Part shown: piece after piece, positions 11,702-23,951 of the stretch
How positions within the stretch are numbered: the first letter of the stretch is position 1
How the letters are laid out: each line of letters begins with the position of its first letter
NCBI RefSeq assembly: GCF_025094135.1
Contig: NW_026252285.1
Coordinates: 496,001 to 560,000 of the forward strand
Length of the DNA: 64,000 nucleotides
Reading direction: 5' to 3'
DNA from: Mucor mucedo
Taxonomy: Eukaryota > Mucoromycota > Mucoromycetes > Mucorales > Mucoraceae
Notes under the pieces: model-generated
Databases searched by the model: none
What the model saw: only the letters and a program-made list of their open reading frames with translations
Told to the model about the DNA's origin: nothing
Position numbers and translations under genes: made by a program

Positions 11702-13033
11702 GAAAAAAAAAAAGAAGGGAGTTCCAAACAAGCTATATAAAAAAGGATCGAGACATGGGATCCGTTACACACATATTTTTCTTATAAAAATTCTCTGTTT
11801 TTAACGCAATTAAACTAAAATAATGGGAAAAGTTTAAAAAAACAAACATCCACCCCTTTGTCTTACCCAATGTCAAAAAGTGCTCATTTCCAATGATTTT
11901 TCCCTTTTACAGTCTAGACTTGCTTCTGGTCGATCTCTTCATTGGGGTCTCTTTCTCTTGGCGGGTTCATATAACAACCCATCTCCGCTCCAGCACTTTT
12001 TGACAACTATTTATATCCAATAACAAAAAAAGATTCTTCTTTTTTAATTTTAAGGATAAACAGCACCCACGGGCTATCCCATTTTAATTGAATGCAGTTA
12101 TTTAATATATAAAGTAGTAATATGTATTTTCTTCTTTTTTTGTTACATTTCTGACAGTTTACAAAATTGTTAATCCAGTAAACATTCCTTCTTCAAATTT
12201 CTCGAGGGGGTATGACTCTGTGTAACACTCATTGACTTGCATATCTGAGGTACATCATCTCCCCGCTTGCCCTTCCCCCCATTTTATACTGTGATTCAAC
12301 AAAGATGTGCATCCTACGCAACAAAGAAGTTCATCCTATTGTCCAATATTCAAAGGATGCCCATTATACCGGTTCAATGAAGTTTTTTTCAGCCGAACAG
12401 CACAGCATTAAAAGAATAGAAAAAGTAGAATCCAGAATCCCGACAAGACAGCAATAGCTGAAACATTTCATAAACATTTAGGATATATGTTCGAGCATTG
12501 TTTGGTTCTCATGGCAAAGATCACTGACCTATTAACAGAAGCAACAAAAGTATAAGGTTTATGCTCGCAATCTAATAATAATCTATCGTTCCGGCCTATC
12601 AGATTGAGTATTGCTTTACCAAGATTTACTCACGCACAGCTAATGACATGAGGTAGGTTGCTAACAATGAGTTACATTTGACAGTAGCGACTGGCTTATT
12701 TCCCGATACAGATTACTTACTGTAGTGAAATATTATGTGGCTCAAGTTTTTTCGTGCAACCCAAAGCTGTCCAACAATGAACTGCCACTACGCCATCATG
12801 TCATGTATTAAAATTAGTCACCCTCTTTACAAAAAGTAAACTAACCTTAAGGTTCATTATAGGTCGTTTGTCCTCTTTTTTTTTTTTTAGCCTCCCTATA
12901 TTCATGATATCACTGATAACAGTGACGTTATAGTTAAGTGTGACAAATTATTGACGTATGTATGCGTGTATTACATGTATTTTTTTATTATTATTTACAA
13001 AAAGAACAAACAGGTATAATTATATGTATACAT
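11702..13033. other. intergenic between proteases 1 and 2
   Basis: About 1.3 kb with no supported gene. The right end (about 12960-13033) would hold the 3' end of protease 2, and the left end the promoter of protease 1. I see no repeat or RNA gene here. Confidence 0.5.
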
Positions 13034-14583
13034 TTAAAGAGTAAATACAGCCAAAAGGAGGACTACGGTGAGGTACAAGCTGGGTGTTGCTTTTAAAGCA
13101 CTGCTATCTAAAGGGGCAGATACACCATCGACACTACTTCCTGTGGCACCCACGGCGGTAGCAATACCCACACGATTGTTGGCCATATCAAACACCATGT
13201 AAGCAGAGCGCAATACGGAATCGCCAATCAAGTACATGTTACTTCCAACACCCACACTATCGCTTGGTGCAATACCAAACAAGCACTGCGTAGCGGTTTC
13301 AATAGATGTACTGTCAAGTGGGATAAAGAGTTGACTCATGGGAACCGACAAGGTGATGGGAGCTGCATCGGCCGCACTGGAGACGGACATATCCAAGACA
13401 AATTGAGTTGTGGTGGAAACAGCTTGACAATCGACGAGATAGGTACCTGAGCTGGTATCGGTGGTATAGCCGTTTGCGCCCACGGCGGCCACGAGTACTT
13501 GTTGAGCCATGGCTGTAGGGAGATAAGTTAAGGTGGTACCGGTATCCAAGATGAAAGCACCAGGTGAAGAGAACTTGAGGTCTAAGTTACGCGAGGAATC
13601 CTCTGAATCTTGCACAGAGACACCTTGACCATTGACCATCCAGTAATAGTTACTACCACTAATGACATCCAATGCACGCTTTTTATTTGTACTGCTGCTG
13701 GTTTTGGTGGAGCTGAGAGAGACAACGGGCATGTAGGTGATATTGCCTGTATATTTGGATTCATCCACGCCGCCAAAGATGATTTCGCCTACCCAACCTG
13801 TTTTGGAGGCCGAGTTGGTATAAATGGAAAAGATGGGATCGGCAATCAAATTTTGTTGAGCCAAGTTGAATACAAAAGGGTTATAGACACCTTGACCTTT
13901 ACTGGAGGCAGCAGTTAATTTAGGGAAACCTAGGCCAAGAATACCATTTGCCTTGGGGCTTGTATCCTTTGTTGCTGCTAATTGTTTGATGTTTTTGTTT
14001 GATGTGTTTGCTATCTGGGAAGCGGATATCGTGTTTGGGTTGGTTAGGATCTGTTTTGTATCGGATGCTAAACCGAATTGTTGGTTTTGGACAGTTCCAC
14101 CAGAAATGGAGACTGAATCTGTGACATACGTTCCATTCACACTACCAATACCATACGTCAAGGTGAATAATTTGTTGAGGTTTTTAAATGTACTTGAGGA
14201 AGCCTCGTTAAACACGCCGTTGGGACACTCACTGGTAGGACAAGATGAACCCGGAATCCATAAATCAGCACTTTATAATAATAAAAGATTAATTTTTTTT
14301 TCTCTTGGCAAGTCATTATAGGTGTGTACCTTCCAGTATCCAGTGTAACCGCAAAGGTTTGCGCAGGTGTACCTACACTGACTTCGACCAAGTATTGTGA
14401 ACCTTGGTCGTTATATAATGAAGCCAAAAATGGGTCTCTCTTTGTTAAGCCTGCATTTCGCTTTTGAATAGCTGATATCATTGGGTCTGCACGACGTTGT
14501 CGACTGATAGGTAATCTTATTGTTTGTGCATTGACTGTAAATATCAATACGCTTATAAACACAACAGCTCTACTAATATACAT
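13034..14583 (-). CDS. aspartic protease 2, probable GPI-anchored (yapsin-like)
   Basis: Exons 14583-14330 and 14270-13034 join to 496 aa. A1-family protease. Signal peptide about 1-20, propeptide starting TIRLPISR and containing several dibasic sites (RR at 30-31, KR at 41-42 and 48-49). First motif DTGS with Asp82 (DTGSADLW), flap TYGIGS, GILGLGFP, second motif ILDTGTTLTYL with Asp327. A Ser/Lys-rich loop near residue 275 (SSTNKKRALD) carries a KR that could be cut internally, as in yapsins. The C-terminus has a Ser/Ala spacer and an approximately 14-residue hydrophobic end, typical of a GPI signal. The intron splits the Ser codon of the first DTGS as in its neighbours. The upstream ATG at 14766 reads through the TATA region and is not favoured. 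Confidence 0.95.
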
Positions 14584-14670
14584 TTCTAAAGAGAAGAAAA
14601 AAAAATAAAATAAAAAAAAAAGGTACGACACTAAAAGAGAAGAAATTAAAACGGTTAAGAAGCCACACCT

Positions 14671-14677
14671 TTTTATA
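14671..14677 (-). promoter_or_regulatory. TATA-like box of aspartic protease 2
   Basis: Reads TATAAAA on the minus strand, about 90 bp before the ATG at 14583. Confidence 0.5.
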
Positions 14678-15275
14678 CTATTTTTTGACTGAGCGGGGAA
14701 AGTAAAACAATGTACATCATGACGAACTCCTCTTTTGCTGAGTTGCTCTCTTATTTCATTACCCAATCATCACTGCCAAGAAATTTTTTTTTGTTATTGT
14801 TATTAAAGCTCGATATATATGTGGCTATTTTATTTATACTTTTTTTTAAAACTCATAAATTATCTTAATGAGCACGTTTATAGTTAAAAACAATATCCAT
14901 GGCTCGGAAAAATAGAAGAAAAAAAAAATCTGTGATTTACCCGTTTATGATGAATGACCACGCATAAAACATCCATGCAAGTCCAGACTCACTCTATACA
15001 AGTATGGGTCAAGTAATTGTTATGCTAACTACCTGCTTGTATCTTGCCTGCTTCTTTTTATTGTATAAGCGTGTATGCGTGTGCGTGTGTATAAGCATGT
15101 CGACAAACGGTGACATGGCATTCTCCAGCTCATGTCGAGATAGTGGAGGTCAGCAGAGCTGTGGTTTCAAAACTAGTATAGCAAGACCTGCTTTATTTAT
15201 AGACACTCAAGATGACATCGTTGATTGAAAAGAAACTAACAGGCTCTGCATAACATCATGTGTTTATTTTATTTT
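14678..15275. other. intergenic between proteases 2 and 3
   Basis: About 600 bp with A/T runs and a TG-rich patch near 15075-15100; no supported gene or RNA. Confidence 0.5.
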
Positions 15276-16736
15276 TTATTCAGTCATGATGATTGCTAAA
15301 TAAGTGAACAAAGAGAAGAAAGCGGAGAGAAAGAACGTAATTGGTGTAACACAAACACCGTTCGATTCCTCACCGTCCATGGTGGGTGAATGATATCCAT
15401 TCGCAGCAGCTCCAATCCCCACTTGTAAACCCAACATGTCGTGTACCACATAAGCACTTCTGAGGACCGTTTGTCCCAGAATCCACCCAGACCCCACCGA
15501 ATTTAAAAAACTGGTAGAAATAGGTGCGATTCCAAACAGACATGTCGTGGCTGTCTCCATCGTGTTTGTATCTTGAGGTAGCACCATTTCATTTAAGGGT
15601 ACACGAATCTTTACAGGATCATTTGAGAATGTAAGGGTAGACGGAGAGAACTGAAAGTCAAACCAAAGATGTTGACGTGTGAAGTCTTGACAGTTCACTT
15701 GGTATGCTTGAATTGTCCCACTGTTTAAAGCCAATGCGGTATAATTCGTCGTTACCAAATCTAATAAGCTCGTCACCATGGCTTGGGGCAGATAGGATAA
15801 TGTGGTGCCTGTGTCAAGTATCACGGGTTCCAATTGATCTAATCTTGTTTCATATACTTGAGTGCCGTTTACATCATAAGCTGCTATTGCTTGTCCAGGA
15901 ATGGTCCAATATTTATTCACTCCATTCTCTGCGCTTCCTGTTTCTCCAAGATTGGCTTTACCCGTACTACCATAAGTTACTACCGGTAAAAAGCTCAATT
16001 GACCTGTAAACCGACTTGTCTCATACCCGCCAATGACAATCTCTCCTGTATAACCGTAATCCCCTTGCTTGTTTAAATAAATGGAAAACACGGGTTCCTT
16101 GATAATATTGTTATTCAACAGGTTGAGAATAAACGGTGCATCTCCTTGGGGATCTCGCATCAATCCAGCAAATCCCAGGCCTAGAATCCCACTCGCCTTT
16201 TCATTGGATGCAGAGGAAGGTCCCGACATACCTTGTGTGGTATTCGCCAATCCCATTATTTGATGCGTTGATGTCAAGTTACCATTGATCGTCACAGAAT
16301 CATACACGACTTTTCCTTGGGCTGATCCGCTCCCGTATTGTACCTGAAAATTCTTGTTGGTGCTGTTCAGTGTTTTTGAATCCTTTTCAATGAATCTTGA
16401 ATAAGGACACGTCGTGGCTGGACATTTGGAAGAAGGCACCCATAAATCCGAGCTATTTTATACTTGTCTTGAGTATCTCCACACTGATTTTTTTGTCTTG
16501 TTTTATATATGTATTTACCTTCCGGTGTCCAATGTGACGTTAAATAGTTGTGGTGGTGTGCCGATGCCTATCTGGACTAGATATTCCCGAGCATTGGCAT
16601 TGTAAAGAGGTATCGCTGGAATCACGTCACGTTTAGAGAGTTGTTCGTGGTGAGATTGTTGTAGGATGGGTAAGCGTATCAAGTCCTGAGCTAGTGTCAG
16701 TGTAAATAAATAGAATAAAAGTATAGCAGTTATCAT
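15276..16736 (-). CDS. aspartic protease 3, hydrophobic C-terminal tail
   Basis: Exons 16736-16519 and 16452-15276 join to 464 aa. A1-family protease. Signal peptide about 1-16, prosegment beginning DLIRLPIL with KR at 35-36, then IGIGTPPQ. First motif DTGS with Asp70 (DTGSSDLWVPSSKC), flap QYGSGSA, GILGLGFAGL, second motif VILDTGTTLSYL with Asp286. The C-terminus (after GVCVTPITFF) is a roughly 20-residue hydrophobic segment ending IIMTE; it could be a GPI signal or a membrane anchor, the polar end making GPI less certain. The single intron again falls inside the Ser codon of the first DTGS. Together with the two neighbours it forms a tandem array on one strand. Confidence 0.95.
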
Positions 16737-16855
16737 AATAATAAGATATGAAGAAAGGTAAAGAGTAAAAAAGGTTTTTTTTCCAGCCTTTAAATAATTA
16801 TTAAATGTTTATTTTGTCATCTGTATAAGGCAAGTAGTGTGTACGACAGTAGGGA

Positions 16856-17678
16856 TTAAGCATCTTTTACTTGCTGAGCGATGGAGGTATGCATTAATAA
16901 ATCAGCCAATTCAACATTAGGATGGCTAGGAGCATCCTTTCTCTTTTGAATCCAAATCAATTTGGACACAAAGGGTTTTAACTTTTGAATGATATCCTCT
17001 CCATCGTCCTTTTCCCAACCTCCTTCGACATGCATGTGGGGTTCAATATGTCGAATGATATGTATTTTGCCTTCTTCCTCCGAGCAAAAGATGATCTTTC
17101 TGTTATCTACGCCATCCACGAATAATCCATCGGTGGATGATGCGTTCTCTAATAGACGTTGGATGTCACCTTTTTCCTCCTCTGAATTTACATGCACAAT
17201 CACATAAATATCGTATAGACACGAAAGTCGTGTTAGGATCTGAATACTGTTTTCTTGGAAGGCGTACATGGGTGTATTCACATCGGGCGAAGGGTTCCAT
17301 AGCACCGTCTGTCAGAAAAAAGAAGGTTAATATATCATTTATATAAAAAAAAGGGAGCCATTCATTTTACATTCTTTAAGGAAATTGTCATCTTTTTCTT
17401 ATTCTTCCGAACGCCAAAAAACCCTTTACTCCAACTACTTTTCTGTGTTGCAATGGGCACATGCTCCGATGTGTTCTGTCGCTAGGTTTAATAAAGACCT
17501 ACTTTTGTCTAAAATAACTTGTTTTTACCTCTGCTGGTTCTCTCGTTAGTTTACGACGTGGCGGATACTTTTTAAATAAATAAATTGCAACACCTATCAG
17601 TGCTGTAGCTAAAGAAGAAAATCCAACCAACTTGAACACCCACACTGGTAATAGTCTATTTTTCCTTGTATTTACCAT
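16856..17678 (-). CDS. PEX22: peroxisome assembly protein PEX22
   Basis: Exons 17678-17529, 17481-17371 and 17308-16856 join to 237 aa. Pex22 is a peroxisomal membrane protein that anchors the ubiquitin-conjugating enzyme Pex4 for receptor recycling. The N-terminus has a short basic start and one membrane span (about residues 13-33), followed by a basic KKYPPRRK stretch. The cytosolic domain shows family-like blocks: KMTISLKNTVLWNPS, LTRLSCLYDIYVIVHVNSEEE, RKIIFCSEEEGKIHIIRHIEP, HVEGGWEKDDGEDII and PFVSKLIWI. Both introns are phase 0. The end lies 119 bp from the start of protease 3. It is longer than yeast Pex22 (180 aa), and the assignment rests on remembered family motifs. Confidence 0.82.
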
Positions 17679-18315
17679 CTCGTATGTTCAATGAGTTTAT
17701 TAAAGCAAAAACAAAAAAAGTGTGTGTGGGGAAAAAATAAACAAAAATAAACTCCTCCCCCGCCTATTTTTTTTTTTCACATGCAAAAATTACATGAAAA
17801 GAGTGACCCAGAGAGTTTTGTAAGAGAGAAGGGGGCAGAATGCATACATGATGGCTTAGTTTTCAACCCACGAAAGATAGTCACACTCCTTTTTTGGACA
17901 TTCTACCTGTTTTTTCCATGTCCAAAGGTACAACGGGCAAGCAGTCAGGATTGGAGAGAAACATTCATAATGAGCATTATACTGCAAATGTGGCTTAACA
18001 TGAATGATTGTATTGACATGCCCTGAGTCTACCATTTTTTTTTTCATCATTGACATGTATCTTTTTATAAGGTGGATCATTAAATCAACAGTGACACAGG
18101 GCTCAACAACGGATTACTGCACATCGTTTTCTAACACATGGAAAGGGAACTACAGGCACACAAGAGTTAAAAAATAAATAAGCTCTTAATGCAATGTCTG
18201 TACCTAATCCGGTAATCATGACTGTCTTTTCGAAAAAAAAAAGAATAGAAAAAAAAATTGACTTTTTTTTTTGACGTTTTTTAAAGTAGATCCTTTCATT
18301 ATACGACAAACTGCG
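17679..18315. promoter_or_regulatory. divergent region PEX22 / BMS1
   Basis: 637 bp between opposite start codons. Contains short A/T runs and the presumed leader of BMS1, but no open frame that I can support and no clear named site. Confidence 0.45.
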
Positions 18316-21300
18316 ATGGACGAGAAAACGCAAAAACCCCATATTAAAAAGAAGGGAGGCAAGAAAGTCGAACGCAAACAAGAAAACAAGTTTTCGAATG
18401 CAAAGAAATCCAGTAATCCCAAGGCTTTCACTTTCAATAGTGCTGGCAAAGCCGAAAAGAATGTGCGTCGAAATAACGATTTAGGTGAAAAGAAACTTCA
18501 TGTCCCCATGGTTGATCGTACACCCATCGAATCGCCTCCCGTCGTTATTGCCGTTGTTGGTCCTCCTGGTGTAAGTGCCCCTTCTTTACCGTTTTATAAA
18601 TATACTTATTCTTTTCATTAGACGGGTAAATCAACACTCATTCGTTCTTTAGTAAAGCGTTATACAAAGCACAACTTGACAGACATCAAGGGCCCTATCA
18701 CTGTCGTCAGTGGTAAAAAGAGACGTTTGACATTTATGGAATGTAACAATGATATGAACTCCATGATTGATGTCGCCAAAGTGGCCGATCTTGTCTTGTT
18801 GATGATTGATGCCAGTTTCGGTTTTGAAATGGTAAGTGTGGAAATGGAAGAGACAGAGAAATAGTGAAAAGTTGAATTAATGAATGTCAATGAATATAGG
18901 AAACATTCGAGTTCTTGAATATTTTGCAATCGCACGGTTTCCCCAAAGTCATGGGCGTGTTGACACATTTGGACAAGTTCCGTAACAACAAAACCTTAAA
19001 GACAACCAAGAAAAGATTGAAGAACCGTTTCTGGACCGAAATTTATCAGGGTGCCAAACTCTTTTATTTATCAGGTATCATTAATGGTAAGTATCCCAAC
19101 ATGGAGATCCAGAATTTAGCTCGTTTCATTTCCGTCATGAAATTCAGACCTCTTCTCTGGAGAAACACGCATCCTTACGTGGTTGCAGATCGTATTGAAG
19201 ACTTGACCGACCCCGAACTCGTGCATCGCCAACCCAATTGTGATCGTACCGTGACCTTGTACGGTTATTTACGTGGAACCAATCTCAAGCCCAATATGCG
19301 TGTTCATATTCCCGGTGCCGGTGATCATTATCTCGCTGACGTCTCCGTCTTGCCCGATCCTTGTCCTTTACCCGATAAAGTCAGAAAGAAGCTCGACGAA
19401 AAGAACAAGCTCATTTACGCTCCCATGTCTGATGTTGGTGGTGTCATGTATGATAAGGATGCCGTCTATATTAACGTACCCGGTCATTTCACCAAGAAAT
19501 CCGCTTATGCTCCTGCTGATCTTCAAGGCGAAGATGGTGAGCCCATGCAAGTCGATAATGACAATGAACCTGAGGAAATCATTCCTCATGGTACCGGTGA
19601 GAAATTGGTTATGAACTTGCAGGATGCTACAGATACCTTGGCTTCTCAATTAGCTGATTCCGAACTTCGTATCTTTTCTAATTCCACGCCTGTCAAGGCT
19701 TCAGATATCACTGAGGCCTTGGAAGATGATGAATCCGGTAGAACACGTAGACGTGCTGTCTTTGGTACTGAACAAGAAGAGGATGATGATGAGGATGATG
19801 AGGATGATGAGGAAGAGGATGATCTCATGGACGAAGGAGAAGATGACGATGATGATGAGGAAGAAGATGCTCCTCGTCGTGGTAACGCTTTGAGTAAATT
19901 CGACACTAGAAATATTCCCAAGAAGGGTGAGAAGGAGGATGCTGCAGATGCCGATGAACCCGAATTTGAATTTGCAGATAGTGACAGTGATTTGGGAGAA
20001 GAGGACGAGGAAGAGGATATGGTCCTTGTCGATGGTCGACAAAAGAAGACAGACGCAGACCTTGCGGGTGAACTTCGTTGGAAAGCTAATCTCAAGGAAA
20101 AGGCCAGTGAAATGTTTGCCTCTCAAAAGCGTACCAATTTGATGTCACTTATTTATAACCAAACTGATCTTTCACCTGAAGATATCGTTGCCGGTAACTA
20201 CGGTGATGACGAGGAAGATGAGGAAGAGGCCGAGGATGAAGAAGAAGAATTTTTCAAGTTAAATCGCGAGACTGTCAAGGACACCAACATTGTGGATAGT
20301 AGTCGTGATCCTATTGATTTTGAGGAATTAGAGGAATGGAATGAAGAGGAAACCTTGGACTCCATTAGAAACCGTTTTATTACGGGTGATGCTGATGCAG
20401 CCAACGGCGAAAGTGCTTTTGCCGCTGAAGAAGAGGAAGAGGAAGAAGGAGAATTTGAAGATCTCGAAGCTGAAGAAGAGGGTGATGAAGCTGAAGGAAC
20501 CGAAAAGAAATCCTCTAGTAAGCGTGATAAAGACGCCATGATTCGTGATCCTCAAATGGTTGAACGCGAAAAGATGGCTAAGCGTAAAGAAGAAATCCGT
20601 AAAAAGTACTTTGAAGAATTTGGTGATGATGAAGATACACCCAAGATGGACTTTTATGAGCAAAAGAAATCCGAGATTGAACAACAACTTCAGACCAATC
20701 GTGAAGAGTTTGAGAATGATGATCCTCATACAAGAGCTTTGGTCGAAGGTTATCGCCCCGGTAGCTATGTGCGTCTCCTCATTAAGGATATGCCTTGTGA
20801 ATTTGTCGAGAATTTCGACCCTACTTATCCTGTACTTGTGGGTGGTCTCTTGGCCACTGAAGATCAATTTGGGTGGGTTCAAGTTAGAATCAAGCGTCAT
20901 CGTTGGCATCCTAGAATCTTAAAGACCAATGATCCCCTCATCTTTTCCATGGGTTGGAGACGTTTCCAGAGTATTCCCATTTATTCCCTCAATGACGGTA
21001 CACGTAACCGTATGCTCAAATATTCACCAGAGCATATGCATTGTCTCGCTACCTTTTACGGTCCTGTTCATACTCCCAACACTGGTTTCTGTGCCGTTCA
21101 AAATGTGGCTGACAGCAGAGCTGTAAGTATTACATGTATATTTATGTGTGTGTGTATAATTTATTCTAACTGTATATATTGTTGTATAGACATCTTTCCG
21201 TATTAGTGCTACGGGTGTGGTTGTGGATATCAGTCAATCTTCTGATATTGTCAAGAAGTTGAAATTGACAGGTCACCCTACCAAGGTATACAAGAACACA

Positions 21301-22057
21301 GCCTTCATCAAGGACATGTTTACATCGTCACTGGAAGTAGCCAAGTTCGAGGGAGCCAATATCCGTACTGTGTCTGGTATTCGTGGTCAAGTGAAGAAGG
21401 CCTTACCCAAGCCCGAAGGAAACTTCCGTGCCACTTTTGAAGATAAGATTTTGATGAGTGATATTGTGTTTTTGAGAGCATGGTATCCTATTAAGCCTCG
21501 TAAATTCTATAACCCCGTCACATCATTGCTGTTGTCATCCAAGCAGAAATGGCAAGGTATGAGACTTACTGGTCAAGTCAGAAAGGATTTGAGCTTACAT
21601 GCACCCCAAAAGGTGGATTCTATCTACAAGGTAAATAGTTTAAGTTCTATCTATTATCCGGGACATGGAAACTAATAATTTTTTTGTGTAGCCTATTGAA
21701 AGAAAGGAACGTCGTTTCAATACTTTAAAGGTCCCCAAGTCAATTCAATCGGAATTACCCTTTGCGAATAAGCCCAAGAATGCAACCAAGAGTAAAAAGC
21801 AATCGTACTTGAACAAACGAGCGGTTGTTCTTGAGCCTGAGGAAAAGAAGATTGTGACACTTATGCAACAATTGAACACACTCCGCAACGAAAAGAGTCG
21901 CAAGAGAAAGATCAAGAGCACGGAGAAACGTGAGGTGCTTGCTAAGAAGAAGGCCAAGATTGCCGAAACAACCGAAATCAAGGAGAAAGAACGTAGAAAG
22001 ACTTATTTCAGAAAGGAACAAGAAAAAACCACTAGAGAAGCTAAATCTTCACGATAA
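18316..22057 (+). CDS. BMS1: ribosome biogenesis GTPase BMS1
   Basis: Exons 18316-18570, 18622-18831, 18900-21122, 21190-21630 and 21692-22057 join to 1164 aa, close to yeast Bms1 (1183 aa). Bms1 is a nucleolar GTPase of the small-subunit processome that works with Rcl1 in 40S maturation. Seen: basic N-terminus, VVGPPGTGKSTL P-loop at about residues 80-91 (the first intron falls inside it, between GPPG and TGKS), LMIDASFGFEMET, the GVLTHLDKF G4-like motif, AARP2CN-like central part, several very acidic runs (about residues 420-700), and the conserved C-terminal block with GWRRFQSIPIYS and FRISATGVVVDIS, then LSLHAPQKVDSIYKPIERKERRFN and a basic tail. All introns are phase 0. Confidence 0.97.
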
Positions 22058-22187
22058 AATTTTCGTAAATTTATCATATAATAAAAAATTGTATTTAAAA
22101 AAAACAATAAAAACTCAGGAGATGGTGCAGATTAACTCTTGCCCAATAAAAAGACCATGTAAGAAAAAATTTATATGAGAGAAAAGA

Positions 22188-22193
22188 TGACTC
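22188..22193 (+). promoter_or_regulatory. TGACTC element upstream of ADE12
   Basis: TGACTC lies about 124 bp before the ADE12 ATG. In yeast this is the core site of Gcn4 and Bas1, which control amino-acid and purine genes. Functional use here is inference from position and motif only. Confidence 0.35.
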
Positions 22194-22316
22194 CCATCCC
22201 GGTCCATCCGAAAGAAAAAGGCTGTCACTTAATTTTTTTTTTTTCTCAAAGCCTTTAAAAGGAGTGGAAGGGTTTTGAGCTTATGTTCGTGTTGGTTATC
22301 TTCATTCTAAATCATA

Positions 22317-23841
22317 ATGTCTATGTTGCAAAAGGGTCGTTTGTCTGTTGTGCTTGGTGCACAATGGGGTGATGAGGGTAAAGGCAAGTTGTCTGACATC
22401 CTTTGTGCCGAAGCAGAAATCTGTGCTCGTTGTCAGGTATTTGTTGCATTTGAGCCATAAAAAGCATGGCGTCGTAATAACAGTTTATTTTTTCTTCTTG
22501 ACAGGGTGGTAACAACGCTGGCCACACTATTGTTGTCAATGATATCAAGTACGATTTCCACATGTTGCCTTCTGGTATAGTATTTCTCTTCTCCAAGTAT
22601 TGTTTATTGTATTAACCAACTGTCATTTTTATTTAAGGCTTAATCAATCCCAACTGTGTTGCTTTGATTGGTAACGGTGTTGTTGTTCATTTGCCTTCTT
22701 TCTTTGAAGAAAAGGCCAAACTTGAAGCTAAGGGTAAAGTAGAGAGAGTGGGAAAAAAATTAAAAAGGAAAAAAATTAAAAAACAAAAAAAAATTTGTAT
22801 TTATAACCAAAAAAAATTTTTTTTTTTTAACCAGGCCTTAACTGCGAGGGTCGTCTTCTTCTTTCCGACCGCGCTCATCTTGTTTTTGATCTCCACCAAA
22901 TGGTGGATGGATTCAAGGAAATTGAGTTGGGTCGTGGCAGTATCGGTACTACCGGTAAGGGTATTGGACCCACTTATTCTTCCAAGGCTACTCGTTCTGG
23001 TATCCGTGTTCATCATCTCTATGACTTTGACGAATTTACTGCTCGTTTCAAGACCATGGTCGAAAACAAGCGTAAGCGTTATGGTAACTTTGAATATGAT
23101 GTTGAGGCTGAACTTGCCCGTTACAAGGAACTCGCTGAACGCGTTCGTCCCTATGTCATTGATACCGTTCCTTATCTTCATCAACAAATTAAGGCCGGTA
23201 AGCGTGTCCTCGTCGAAGGTGCTAATGCCTTAATGCTCGATATCGATTTCGGTACTTATCCTTACGTTACCTCTTCCAACACCTCCATCGGTGGTGTTGC
23301 TACTGGTCTCGGTGTCCCCGTCAACAAGATCACCAACATCATTGGTGTTGTTAAGGCCTACTGTACTCGTGTCGGTGGCGGTCCTTTCCCCTCTGAACAA
23401 TTAAACAGCATCGGTGAACATCTCCAAACTGTTGGTTTCGAGGTTGGTGTCACCACCGGTCGTAAGCGTCGTTGTGGTTGGTTAGATCTTGTAGTTGTCA
23501 AGTACTCTCATATGGTCAACGGTTATACCAGCTTCAACTTGACCAAGCTTGATATTCTTGATCAATTACCCAAGATCAAGGTTGCTGTTGCCTACCATTT
23601 GGATGGCAAGAAGTTGGAATCTTTCCCTGCTTGTCTTGAACTTTTGTCCAAGGTCGAGGTTGAATACGTCGAATTGGATGGTTGGATGACTGACATTTCC
23701 AAGGTTACCAAGTATGAAGATCTTCCCGAAAACGCAAAGAAGTATATTGCCTTCATTGAAAAGGAAACTGAAGTTCCTGTTGAATGGATTGGTGTTGGTC
23801 CTGGAAGAGAGGCCATGATCCACAAGCCTGTTTCTAACTAA
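22317..23841 (+). CDS. ADE12: adenylosuccinate synthetase
   Basis: Exons 22317-22436, 22505-22574, 22638-22733 and 22835-23841 join to 430 aa, matching yeast Ade12 (433 aa). It converts IMP, aspartate and GTP to adenylosuccinate, the first committed step to AMP, in the cytosol. Seen: QWGDEGKGK GTP/IMP loop at residues 16-24, GGNNAGHTI near residue 41, LIGNGVVVHLPSF, the GTTGKGIGPTYSSKATR block, ANALMLDIDFGTYPYVTSSN, GVVKAYCTRVGGGPFPSE and TTGRKRRCGWLD, and the C-terminal GVGPGREAMI. The third intron holds A/T runs near 22760-22830. Strong codon bias (GGT, AAG, GTC) suggests high expression. Confidence 0.97.
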
Positions 23842-23951
23842 AATCTTTTAAAGGAACTTTTTTTTTTTCTTTTGCTTTTCTACGCATTTTTATTCACACA
23901 TATATACACACACATAATAAAGAACAATTGGGTTTTTTTTTATTATTTAAC

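Noticed and set aside
19646..20541. Ser-rich minus-strand frames
   Set aside because: Shadows of the Asp/Glu runs of BMS1; no independent start context or family.
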